7,971 bases of DNA from Kiloniellaceae bacterium (GCA_021776145.1 JAJFGM010000648.1:1-7971); one strand, 5' to 3'. Positions 1 through 5,688 are shown, counted from the stretch's first letter. Numbers and translations: made by a program. The notes: a model not told the origin generated them from the letters alone.

Positions 1-1
1 C

Positions 2-394
2 ATCAATGTCTCGGGCCACCGCATGGGCACGGCGGAGGTGGAATCAGCCCTGGTCGCCCACGACCATGTCGCGGAATCAGCGGTCGTCGGCTATCCACAC
101 GACATCAAGGGCCAGGGCATCTATGCCTACGTGACCCTGAACGCCGGGATCGAACCGAGCGACGAGCTGCGCAAGGAACTGGTCCAGCATGTGCGCAAGG
201 AAATCGGACCGATTGCCAGCCCCGACCTGCTGCAGTGGGCGCCCGGCCTGCCCAAGACCCGTTCCGGCAAGATCATGCGGCGCATCCTGCGCAAGATCGC
301 CGAGGACGACTACGGCGCACTCGGCGACACCTCGACCCTGGCCGACCCAAGCGTCGTCGACGACCTCATCGAGAACCGCATGAACCGAAGCTGA
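2..394 (+). CDS. acs: Acetyl-CoA synthetase, C-terminal fragment
   Basis: This is the last 130 residues of an AMP-forming acetyl-CoA synthetase, which makes acetyl-CoA from acetate, ATP and CoA in the cytoplasm. The reading frame is already open at the left edge, so the gene starts outside the window. The first visible residues, INVSGHRMGTAEVES, are the conserved hinge and start of the mobile C-terminal lid. Further on, PKTRSGKIMRRILRK contains the active-site lysine (codon 269-271) that, by family knowledge, is needed for adenylation and is the target of regulatory acetylation. The end, LADPSVVDDLIENR, is the usual Acs tail, and the protein stops with TGA at 392-394. The family is about 650 residues, so roughly 80 percent lies upstream. 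A diverged copy of its final codons recurs near 1438. The truncated recombinase frame overlaps its 3' end on the opposite strand. Confidence 0.95.
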   Translation: MNVSGHRMGTAEVESALVAHDHVAESAVVGYPHDIKGQGIYAYVTLNAGIEPSDELRKELVQHVRKEIGPIASPDLLQWAPGLPKTRSGKIMRRILRKIAEDDYGALGDTSTLADPSVVDDLIENRMNRS

Positions 395-419
395 ATGAAG
401 CGAGGCTGACGGGCGGGCA
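347..419 (+). repeat. Acs-tail direct repeat, left copy
   Basis: The final 46 bases of the acs coding region up to the T of its stop codon, plus downstream bases, recur at 1438-1495. By hand alignment 41 of the first 46 positions match. The left copy then has 15 extra bases (393-407), and 11 of the next 12 bases match. The extra 15 bases lie between two copies of GCTGA (390-394 and 405-409), as expected if one copy gained or lost a unit by slippage. The same alignment defines the right copy. Confidence 0.8.
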
Positions 420-566
420 ACAGAGAACCATCGTGCGTAAAGGGCTGACGGCACCGCTCACCCCTTCGTCGGAGAAGAGCTTTTCGCAGCCGGCCGCCTT
501 CAAAGCGTCGCGCTGTAAATCAAGATCCTGTTCGTCAGTTGAGACGCGCGCATAGCCGATTTTCAT
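366..566 (-). pseudogene. Truncated serine recombinase (resolvase N-terminus)
   Basis: The first 39 residues (450-566) are the start of a resolvase/invertase-family serine recombinase. MKIGYARVSTDEQ carries the catalytic serine at residue 9 and the nearby arginine at residue 7, and the homology continues to FSDEGVSGA. Full-length resolvases have about 180-200 residues. Here the frame departs from the family after SGA and runs through unrelated sequence to a stop inside the antisense of the acs end. The rest of the catalytic core and the helix-turn-helix DNA-binding domain are missing, so the product cannot be an active recombinase. The ATG at 564-566 overlaps the parE stop codon by 4 nt (ATGA), so it was once the third gene of the parDE operon. 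Resolvase beside a toxin-antitoxin pair is a known arrangement in Tn3-family transposons, so this is probably the scar of such an element. Confidence 0.85.
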
Positions 567-865
567 GACAGCGCCCCTTCCCAGTTTCGGCCGGCGTAAA
601 TGAACCGCAAGATCGTCACCCGATCGGCATCCACGGTGAAGGCAACCGTAATGCGCCTCTCAAAGCCAACGACGCGCAAGCCTTCACGTATGTCATCGCG
701 CCGATGCCCACGCTCGGAAGCAGCGACAAAGCCCAGACAATAGGCTTCCAATCTGTCGATGTAGGCTATGGCCGTTTCCGGCCCGGCCGCTTCGGCAATC
801 CAATCATAGAGCGCAAGCAGGTCCTCCATTGCTTCCGGCGAGAAGATGACGTTTCGTTCTTTCAC
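563..865 (-). CDS. parE: ParE/RelE-family toxin
   Basis: This 100-residue protein has the size and sequence pattern of the RelE/ParE toxin superfamily. The N-terminus (MKERNVIFSPEAMEDL) is followed by a helical hairpin (DLLALYDWIAEAAGPETAIAYIDRLEAYC) and the closing strands RITVAFTVDADRVTILRFIYAGRNWE, typical of ParE. ParE toxins generally poison DNA gyrase, whereas RelE toxins cleave mRNA on the ribosome; the sequence favours ParE but the target is inferred. The start is GTG at 863-865, because it overlaps the antitoxin stop by 4 nt (GTGA) and no ATG in this frame fits better. A purine-rich AAAGGGGGA lies just upstream inside parD and can serve as the ribosome binding site. Translation is probably coupled to the antitoxin. 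It looks intact, with no frameshift. Confidence 0.88.
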   Translation of the reverse strand: MKERNVIFSPEAMEDLLALYDWIAEAAGPETAIAYIDRLEAYCLGFVAASERGHRRDDIREGLRVVGFERRITVAFTVDADRVTILRFIYAGRNWEGALS

Positions 866-1143
866 CCATCCCCCTTTACCTTCGCGGCATGATGGGCACG
901 AACCTTGGCAAAGACGGCATTGGCATCCATGCCCCTCGACGGATCGGCCTTCATGGCGTCGTAGACTGGTGCGACCTCTTCGCGCAGCCAGCTTTCCACC
1001 GCTGCATCGCGTTCCCTTAAGGCCCGCAGGCCTGCCCGCACCACTTCACTTGCCGAGGCGTAGTTGCCGGACTTCACCATCTCATCGAGATAGGCTGCGT
1101 GTTCCGCCGGCAGGCTGATGGTGCGTTTTTCAATGTTTGGCAT
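862..1143 (-). CDS. parD: ParD-family (CC2985-type) antitoxin
   Basis: This 93-residue antitoxin is expected to bind and neutralise the downstream toxin and to repress its own operon. Residues 4-12 (IEKRTISLP) look like the ribbon strand, and residues 13-46, including SASEVVRAGLRALRER, look like the two helices of a ribbon-helix-helix DNA-binding fold. The acidic, helical C-terminal half (VESWLREEVAPVYDAMKADPSRGMD) is the usual toxin-wrapping segment. The ATG at 1141-1143 is preceded at 7 nt by a strong AAAGGAG ribosome binding site (GGAG at 1151-1154 on the complement). A perfect 8-bp-arm palindrome 34 bp upstream is a plausible self-operator. The stop overlaps the parE start by 4 nt. Family assignment is confident; the pairing with ParE is from position. 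Confidence 0.88.
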   Translation of the reverse strand: MPNIEKRTISLPAEHAAYLDEMVKSGNYASASEVVRAGLRALRERDAAVESWLREEVAPVYDAMKADPSRGMDANAVFAKVRAHHAAKVKGDG

Positions 1144-1176
1144 GACGGTTCTCCTTTAGCTCTATCGTATCAAAAA

Positions 1177-1193
1177 GTATGAATAATTCATAC
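1177..1193. promoter_or_regulatory. Palindrome upstream of parD, probable operator
   Basis: GTATGAAT-A-ATTCATAC is a perfect inverted repeat with 8-bp arms and one central base, 34 bp upstream of the parD start. It sits where the promoter of the parDE operon should be. Ribbon-helix-helix antitoxins usually bind such palindromes to repress their own operon, so an autoregulatory operator is the natural reading. A weak -10-like TACGAT occurs on the minus strand at 1164-1169, but no good -35 is visible. Confidence 0.55.
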
Positions 1194-1223
1194 CGTCTTG
1201 AGACTTGCCGCCATTTTTATGCT

Positions 1224-1242
1224 GGGATATTTGGAATATCCC
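1224..1242. repeat. Second palindrome upstream of parD
   Basis: GGGATATT-TGG-AATATCCC is a perfect inverted repeat with 8-bp arms and a 3-base centre, 31 bp beyond the first palindrome. It lies in an AT-richer stretch (about 1160-1320) that contrasts with its GC-rich surroundings. It could be a second antitoxin operator or part of a recombination (res) site for the lost resolvase. It lacks a T-run on either side, so a terminator is unlikely. Confidence 0.4.
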
Positions 1243-1393
1243 TTTCTTCTGCATTCCAGATTGAATGATTTCAAAGGCTTAGAAAAGAATGGATGGTTGC
1301 TCAAAAAGGGGATCCTTTCAGGGCATGACCTGACCGGCAATCCGCACCGAGGATCCGCACCATATCAAGGCCCGGAAATCTCCGGCTTTGGCC

Positions 1394-1425
1394 CTTGGTG
1401 CATGTGTCGTATTTCGTGCACCAAG
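1394..1425. repeat. 9-bp inverted repeat just before acs-tail copy
   Basis: CTTGGTGCA (1394-1402) and its exact complement TGCACCAAG (1417-1425) are separated by 14 bases. The arms could form a hairpin. No T-run follows on either strand, so a classical terminator is not supported. It ends 12 bases before the right acs-tail repeat, so it may mark an element boundary. Confidence 0.4.
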
Positions 1426-1437
1426 CCTCGGACGGGT

Positions 1438-1495
1438 CCAAGCGACGTCGAAGACCTGATCGACAACCGCATGAACCGGAGCTTACGGGCGGGCA
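1438..1495 (+). repeat. Acs-tail direct repeat, right copy (gene remnant)
   Basis: This segment would translate as PSDVEDLIDNRMNRS, against PSVVDDLIENRMNRS at the end of the acs gene. Of the 58 aligned bases 52 match, once a 15-base gap is allowed. The stop codon present in the left copy is lost here (AGC-TTA instead of AGC-TGA). The five coding-part differences are two silent changes, two acidic swaps (D to E, E to D) and one V to D. The upstream sequence is not acs-like, so only the tail is present. It is a relic, not a functional gene. Confidence 0.75.
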
Positions 1496-1560
1496 CAACC
1501 GCACAGCCGGAAACTCGGAGATGGGCGGGGCCACTCGTTACAGCGGTCCTTTCTTATCCG

Positions 1561-3129
1561 TCACTTCAGCGCTTCGGCAAGCCGCCGCGCCGCCGTTTCG
1601 ATGGCTTCGACGCTGAAGGCGGCGTATCCGAGCAGCAGGCCGGCGACGTCCGGCCGGTTTTGGCAGTAGCCCGACAGCGGCGGCGCCGTGATGCCGGCGG
1701 CGGCGGCCCTGCGGCTCGCCTCGATGTCGTCCATGCGCGCCGCCAGTTGCGGCGCCAGTCTGGCGACAAGGTGCAGGCCGGCCTCGTCGGGCGCGACCTC
1801 GAGCAGGCCGTCGAAGTGGCGTGACGCGGCCGCCAGCAGCGCCGCCTGGCGGGCTCCGTAGAGCGTGCGCATGCGGCGGACGTGGGCGGAAAAGTGACCT
1901 TCCTCGATGAAGGCCGCAAGCGCCGGCTGGACGATCGCCGAGGGATGATCGTCGAGGGCGCGGCGCACCCGCTGCAGCGGCTCGGCGAGGTCCGGCGGTG
2001 CGACGAGATAACCGATGCGCAACGACGGGAACAGCACCTTGGAGAAGGAGCCGACATAAACGACACGGCGCGCCCGATTACCGGCCTCGAGGCCGGCCAG
2101 GGCCGACAGCGGCCGGCCGGAATAGCGGTACTCGCTGTCGAAGTCGTCCTCGAGGATCCAGCCGCCGCTGCCGCGCGCCCAGTCCAGAAGTTCGAGCCGG
2201 CGTTTCAGGCTCATCACCACGCCCAGCGGGTATTGGTGCGACGGCGTGACCACCGCCATGCGCGCTTTCGGCGCCGCCGCGAGTCCGGCCGCCAGGCTGA
2301 GGCCGTCGGCATCGACGGCGACGGGCCGCATGCGGGCGCCGGCGGCGATCAGCGGGCCGCGCAAGCCCTGATAGCCGGGATCCTCGCACCAAACCTCGTC
2401 GCCGGGGTCGAGCAGGCCGCGCGCCGCCAGGTCGAGCGCCTGCTGCGCCCCCGATGTAATGATCACTTGTTCGGCCCGGCAATCGAGGCCGCGCACCGCG
2501 CGCAGGTACTGCGCGATGGCGGCGCGCAGGGGCGGATGGCCGCCGGCGCGGCCGTGACGCAGCTGCGCAACCGCAGGGGCCCGCCAGCTGCGCGACAAGA
2601 GGCGCGACCAGACATCGAAAGGGAAGTCGGCGGTCTCTGGCAGCGACGGCAGGAAGGGCCGGGCTTCGTCGTAGCCAGAGCGCTTGAGGCCGGCCAAAGT
2701 CAGGCCCCGGCGCGACAAACCGGGCGCCGGTGCCGCATCGGTCCCGCTGGCGTCGTCCTCCGGCCCGCCCTTGCCGGCGACACCGAGCAGGGCTTCGGGC
2801 AGCACGCGCGATACGTAGGTTCCCGAACCGGTGTGACCCTCGAGGTAACCCTCCGCCAGCAAGTCCTCGAAGGCGGTCACCACGGTGTTGCGCGAACAGC
2901 CCAACTCCTGCGCCAGGCTGCGCGACGAGGGCAGGCGCGCGCCGGGCGGCAGACGGCCGGCAAGTATCACATCGCGGATCTGATCGTAAAGCTGGCGCTG
3001 CAGGGGCAGAGCCGCGGCACGGTCCAACGCCAAAGCCAGGAGCGGCGGCGCAAAGGCACGCTTGTTGCCGCGCCGCAAGGGCATGGCTTCGCGCGGGGCC
3101 GCGGGGCCGATCTTGCTCCCGTTCTTCAT
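1561..3129 (-). CDS. MocR/PdxR-type regulator (GntR wHTH + aminotransferase)
   Basis: This 522-residue protein is a MocR-subfamily transcription regulator. Residues ~38-107 are a GntR-type winged helix (LPLQRQLYDQIRDVILAG, LPSSRSLAQELG, SRNTVVTAFEDL, EGYLEGHTGSGTYV). A low-complexity linker follows, then a fold-type I aminotransferase-like domain from ~155 to the end. The PLP-site features are EDDFDSEYRY (327-336), SFSK with the probable PLP lysine K364, and RIGYLV (371-376). Family members use PLP, or a PLP adduct of an amino acid or amine, as the signal. The ATG at 3127-3129 was chosen because GAGG sits 8 nt upstream on the minus strand; an ATG at 3195 would add 22 residues with no family match. 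It is divergent from an EamA-type exporter gene, which it probably controls. The effector and target are unknown, so PdxR itself is not claimed. Confidence 0.9.
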   Translation of the reverse strand: MKNGSKIGPAAPREAMPLRRGNKRAFAPPLLALALDRAAALPLQRQLYDQIRDVILAGRLPPGARLPSSRSLAQELGCSRNTVVTAFEDLLAEGYLEGHTGSGTYVSRVLPEALLGVAGKGGPEDDASGTDAAPAPGLSRRGLTLAGLKRSGYDEARPFLPSLPETADFPFDVWSRLLSRSWRAPAVAQLRHGRAGGHPPLRAAIAQYLRAVRGLDCRAEQVIITSGAQQALDLAARGLLDPGDEVWCEDPGYQGLRGPLIAAGARMRPVAVDADGLSLAAGLAAAPKARMAVVTPSHQYPLGVVMSLKRRLELLDWARGSGGWILEDDFDSEYRYSGRPLSALAGLEAGNRARRVVYVGSFSKVLFPSLRIGYLVAPPDLAEPLQRVRRALDDHPSAIVQPALAAFIEEGHFSAHVRRMRTLYGARQAALLAAASRHFDGLLEVAPDEAGLHLVARLAPQLAARMDDIEASRRAAAAGITAPPLSGYCQNRPDVAGLLLGYAAFSVEAIETAARRLAEALK

Positions 3130-3422
3130 GCCTGCAACCTCGAAACAAAAGTGGTCCGGCGATCTTAGGGGAAGGTGCCTTCGTTTTACATCCATTTTGC
3201 CGGCATCTTCGACGCTGAACCTGTGCGGGCGTCGTGCCAGTGCGGCACGTCATCGATAAAACGATCGACGCCTCCAGCCGGGCCCTAGCCTATCTGGCGG
3301 ATTTCGAGATCGGAAAAACGCACCGCCACGTCCGCGCCCGGCCGAAGCAAAGGTCTTGCCGGCCCGGTCGCCGGGTTATATGGGTGGCGCCTGCTCCCCT
3401 CTCACGACGCCGCCCGCGAACC
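3130..3422. promoter_or_regulatory. Divergent control region, MocR gene / EamA gene
   Basis: This 293-bp spacer separates two divergent genes and must carry both promoters. AAAAGTGGTCCGG at 3147-3159 resembles GGACC/GGTCC-containing half-sites reported for MocR-family regulators. It lies close to the regulator's ribosome binding site and just downstream (in the minus-strand sense) of a TAAGAT -10-like hexamer, which would suit autorepression. A short palindrome GAAGG-TG-CCTTC is at 3171-3182, and CCCGG-TCG-CCGGG at 3363-3375 precedes TTATAT on the transporter side. These are readings by eye; no promoter is firmly identified. Confidence 0.35.
3233..3249. repeat. 6-bp-stem inverted repeat in divergent spacer
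   Basis: CGTGCC (3233-3238) and GGCACG (3244-3249) are exact complements around AGTGC. They sit near the middle of the spacer between the divergent regulator and transporter genes, a position suited to an operator. There is no T-run, so a terminator is not supported. Confidence 0.35.
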
Positions 3423-4316
3423 ATGAACGATCCGCACCCGACGGCGACCGCGCCGACGCAAAGCGCCTGGCTCGCGGCCATGCCGGCGCTTTTCGTTTTC
3501 CTGTGGAGCACCGGTTTCATTGGCGCCAAGTTCGGCCTGCCCTACGCCGAACCCATGACTTTCCTCGCCTTGCGTTTTGGCATCGTCAGCGCCCTGATGC
3601 TGGTCGTCGCCGTCATCTGGCGCGCACCCTGGCCGCGCCGGCTATTGGACTACGCGCATCTCGCCATTGTCGGCCTGCTTCTGCATGGTCTCTACCTAGG
3701 CGGGGTCTTCGCCTCGATCGGACTCGGCGTCGAAGCCGGGGTCTCGGCGCTCATCGTCTCCATCCAACCCTTGCTGGTCGCCGCCCTGGCGGCGCCGCTG
3801 CTGCGCGAAAGGGTAACGCCGCGTCAGTGGCTCGGCTTGGGCCTCGGTCTCGCCGGCGTTTTGCTGGTCGTCTGGCGCAAACTTGCACTTGGCATGGGTT
3901 CGCCAGCCGGCATGAGTCTCAGTTTGCTGGCGCTTCTCGGCATCACCCTGGCCACGCTGTATCAAAAGCGCTTTTGCGCCAACATGGATCTGCGCAGCGG
4001 CAGCGTCGTGCAATACGCCGCCGCAAGCCTCGGCACCGGGACCTTCGCCTTCGCCTTCGAGAGCCGCGAGATTGTCTGGAGCGGGGAATTCGTCTTCGCC
4101 CTGGTCTGGCTGGTGCTGGTGCTGTCGCTCGGCGCCGTCAGCCTGCTCATCCTGATGATCCGCAAGGGTGCGGTGGCGCGGGTCTCGAGCCTGTTTTTCC
4201 TGGTGCCGCCGTCGACCGCGCTGATCGCCTGGCCACTGTTCGGGGAGACCCTGGGACCGCTGGCCCTGGCCGGCATGCTGCTGGCCTGCATCGGGGTCGG
4301 CTTGGTCAATCGCTGA
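3423..4316 (+). CDS. EamA/DMT-family membrane transporter
   Basis: This 297-residue integral inner-membrane protein belongs to the drug/metabolite transporter (EamA, RhaT/YdcZ-like) family. Its length and two-repeat layout fit the family's ten transmembrane helices. The first EamA repeat spans about 17-150 (LFVFLWSTGFIGAKFGL, LRFGIVSALMLVVAVIW, LYLGGVFASIGLGVEAGVSA, IQPLLVAALAAPLLRERV, LGLAGVLLVVWRK). The second spans ~163-297 and ends with the typical LFFLVPPSTALIAWPLFGE and a last glycine-rich helix. Members export amino acids, metabolites or drugs. The substrate here cannot be read from sequence. The ATG at 3423 puts the first helix at the usual distance from the N-terminus; the frame is open 189 bases further upstream but with no family-like residues. 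No clear ribosome binding site is visible. The divergent MocR-type regulator suggests control by an amino acid or PLP-related signal. Confidence 0.9.
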   Translation: MNDPHPTATAPTQSAWLAAMPALFVFLWSTGFIGAKFGLPYAEPMTFLALRFGIVSALMLVVAVIWRAPWPRRLLDYAHLAIVGLLLHGLYLGGVFASIGLGVEAGVSALIVSIQPLLVAALAAPLLRERVTPRQWLGLGLGLAGVLLVVWRKLALGMGSPAGMSLSLLALLGITLATLYQKRFCANMDLRSGSVVQYAAASLGTGTFAFAFESREIVWSGEFVFALVWLVLVLSLGAVSLLILMIRKGAVARVSSLFFLVPPSTALIAWPLFGETLGPLALAGMLLACIGVGLVNR

Positions 4317-4345
4317 AGCGGGGCATCCGACTGCCGGGCCACCGT

Positions 4346-4588
4346 TCAGAAATCGCTGCAGATACCGTTGCGTTCCCAATCGCCGTAGCGCGTCGGCTCG
4401 GGGCCTTTTGGCCCGCCGACCTCCTTCGGCCAGGTCGTTGGATCGTCGGGCCGAGGTGGCTTCGCGGCGGCCGGCTGGGTGTCGGCCGGCCCGGTGGGAG
4501 CCGGCGGAGCCGGCGCCGGAGCAGGCTTGCCGATCACGTGCGCCTTGAAGGCGGGCGGGGCGGTGCTCTTATCTCTTTCTTCGGTCAT
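4346..4588 (-). CDS. DUF1674 protein, SDHAF4-like SDH assembly factor
   Basis: This is a small protein of 80 residues. Its C-terminus (58-80, including GGPKGPEPTRYGDWERNG and a final DF) is the diagnostic motif of the DUF1674 / succinate dehydrogenase assembly factor 4 family. The mitochondrial members (Sdh8, SDHAF4) bind flavinylated SdhA and help it assemble with SdhB; a similar role in this bacterium is inferred. Residues 1-55 are Pro/Ala-rich and probably disordered. The frame stays open to 4669, but that extension is only translated minisatellite (ATGPLATGLL-like), so the ATG at 4586-4588 is preferred, with AGGG close upstream. It is convergent with the transporter (29-bp gap) and divergent from htpX, a neighbour order I associate with alphaproteobacteria. 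Confidence 0.88.
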   Translation of the reverse strand: MTEERDKSTAPPAFKAHVIGKPAPAPAPPAPTGPADTQPAAAKPPRPDDPTTWPKEVGGPKGPEPTRYGDWERNGICSDF

Positions 4589-4613
4589 AACCCTAGATAT
4601 GGCACCGCCGCCA

Positions 4614-4673
4614 CCCGTCGCCAAGAGGCCCGTCACCAAGAGGCCCGTCGCCAAGGGGCCCGTCGCCAAGAGG
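4614..4673. repeat. Minisatellite, four copies of a 15-bp unit
   Basis: Four head-to-tail copies of CCCGTCGCCAAGAGG occupy 4614-4628, 4629-4643, 4644-4658 and 4659-4673. Copy 2 has one change (GTCACC) and copy 3 one change (AAGGGG). The unit is divisible by three, which leaves open frames on both strands. The array lies in the 138-bp divergent spacer between the DUF1674 gene and htpX, 25 bp from the first start and 53 bp from the second. Slippage is the likely origin. No spacers separate the units, so it is not a CRISPR array. Confidence 0.92.
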
Positions 4674-4726
4674 TTCGCGGCGCCACCATCTTGAAGCGGA
4701 AACCGCGACCGCCTACCTCATAATCC

Positions 4727-5590
4727 ATGAACTACCTGAAAACAGCGGTGCTTCTGGCCGGCATGACCGGCGTTTTCCTGGCCGCCGGCTTCATGCTCGC
4801 CGGCGAGACCGGCATGCTCATCGCGTTGGCCCTGGCGCTGGGCATGAACTTTTTCGCCTACTGGTCCTCGGACAAGGTCGTGCTGCGCATGTACGGCGCC
4901 CGCCAGGTCGACGCCCGCAGCGCGCCACAGCTCTACGGCATGGTCGGACAGCTGGCCGAGAATGCCGGTCTGCCGATGCCCAAGGTCTACATCATCGACA
5001 ACCCGCAACCCAACGCCTTCGCCACCGGCCGCAATCCTGAAAACGCCGCCGTGGCGGCGACCAGCGGGCTGCTGCAGCGCTTGAGCGAGCATGAGGTCGC
5101 GGGTGTCATGGCCCACGAGTTGGCGCACGTGAAGAACCGCGACACCTTGATCATGACCATCACCGCGACCCTGGCCGGCGCGCTTTCCATGCTCGCCAAC
5201 TTCGCCCTCTTCTTCGGCGGCAATCGCAACAACCCCCTGGGGTTCATCGGTGTGCTACTGGTCGCCATCGTCGCGCCCCTGGCGGCGATGCTTGTGCAAA
5301 TGGCGATCTCACGCGCCCGCGAATTCGAGGCCGATCGCATCGGCGCCGAGATCAGCGGCCGCCCCCTGTGGCTCGCTTCGGCGCTCGGCAAGATCGAACA
5401 GGCCGCCAAGGGCATCGACAATCATGTCGCCGAAGCCAATCCAGCCAGCGCCCACCTGTTCATCATCAATCCCCTGCACGCGCATCGCGTCGACAGCCTT
5501 TTTTCCACCCACCCTAGCACCCGCGAGCGGATCGAACGGCTGCGCCGCATGGCGTCCGGGCAGGCTGGCGGCAGCGACCCTTTGAGTTGA
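4727..5590 (+). CDS. htpX: HtpX, membrane-bound zinc metalloprotease
   Basis: This 287-residue M48-family protease sits in the inner membrane, where by family knowledge it degrades misfolded membrane proteins alongside FtsH. Two N-terminal hydrophobic segments (about 6-25 and 28-46) are followed by the conserved block PKVYIIDNPQPNAFATGRNP. The zinc motif HELAH is at residues 130-134 (H130, E131, H134). A second hydrophobic pair spans ~143-163 and ~171-194, and SRAREFEADRIGAE supplies the third metal ligand, probably E199. FSTHPSTRERIERL (259-272) closes the domain as in other HtpX proteins. In-frame TAA at 4721-4723, two codons before the ATG, fixes the start. No clear ribosome binding site is visible. 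It is followed by rsmB after 98 bp. Confidence 0.96.
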   Translation: MNYLKTAVLLAGMTGVFLAAGFMLAGETGMLIALALALGMNFFAYWSSDKVVLRMYGARQVDARSAPQLYGMVGQLAENAGLPMPKVYIIDNPQPNAFATGRNPENAAVAATSGLLQRLSEHEVAGVMAHELAHVKNRDTLIMTITATLAGALSMLANFALFFGGNRNNPLGFIGVLLVAIVAPLAAMLVQMAISRAREFEADRIGAEISGRPLWLASALGKIEQAAKGIDNHVAEANPASAHLFIINPLHAHRVDSLFSTHPSTRERIERLRRMASGQAGGSDPLS

Positions 5591-5688
5591 GTCCTTCGGG
5601 GTTGAGTGCGCGGCGCGAGGTGGGACCGCCCCGGCATGCCGACATCAAAGCGGTTTTCTTTGACCGCGCGAGGCTCTAAACCCCCGGC

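Larger units (their letters stand above)
1194..1560. other. Gene-free stretch with AT-rich patch and repeats
   Basis: No convincing gene is present here. The first ~120 bases are AT-richer than the flanks and contain the 1224-1242 palindrome. After that come a short direct repeat (ATCCGCACC at 1340-1348 and 1353-1361), an inverted repeat at 1394-1425, and the right copy of the acs-tail repeat at 1438-1495. The last 65 bases before the MocR-type gene end show nothing recognisable. The frame that is open on the plus strand from 1198 matches no family except for the acs-tail remnant, and it continues into the antisense of the regulator gene. Confidence 0.6.

Noticed and set aside
1198..1824. Plus-strand frame of 208 codons spanning the gene-free stretch.
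   Set aside because: Only the 15-residue acs-tail relic is recognisable. The first codons come from AT-rich palindromic DNA and the end is antisense to the regulator gene. No ribosome binding site is seen.
1882..3168. Long plus-strand open frame of 428 codons opposite the MocR-type gene.
   Set aside because: It is antisense to a protein with clear family motifs throughout, has Arg/Ala/Gly-rich composition typical of GC-rich shadow frames, and shows no recognisable domain.
3234..3422. An upstream start for the EamA transporter adding 63 residues.
   Set aside because: The extension is basic and non-hydrophobic, has no family counterpart and covers the likely promoter region. Starting at 3423 gives the normal family length.
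3696..4379. Minus-strand frame of 227 codons opposite the EamA gene.
   Set aside because: It is Gln/Asp/Gly-rich antisense of transmembrane helices, a common artefact, with no domain match.
4614..4673. Possible CRISPR array.
   Set aside because: Units are 15 bp, directly abutting, with no spacers and no cas genes nearby.
5650..5667. GCGGT/ACCGC inverted repeat between htpX and rsmB.
   Set aside because: Five-base arms in GC-rich DNA are expected by chance; no T-run and no link to a promoter.
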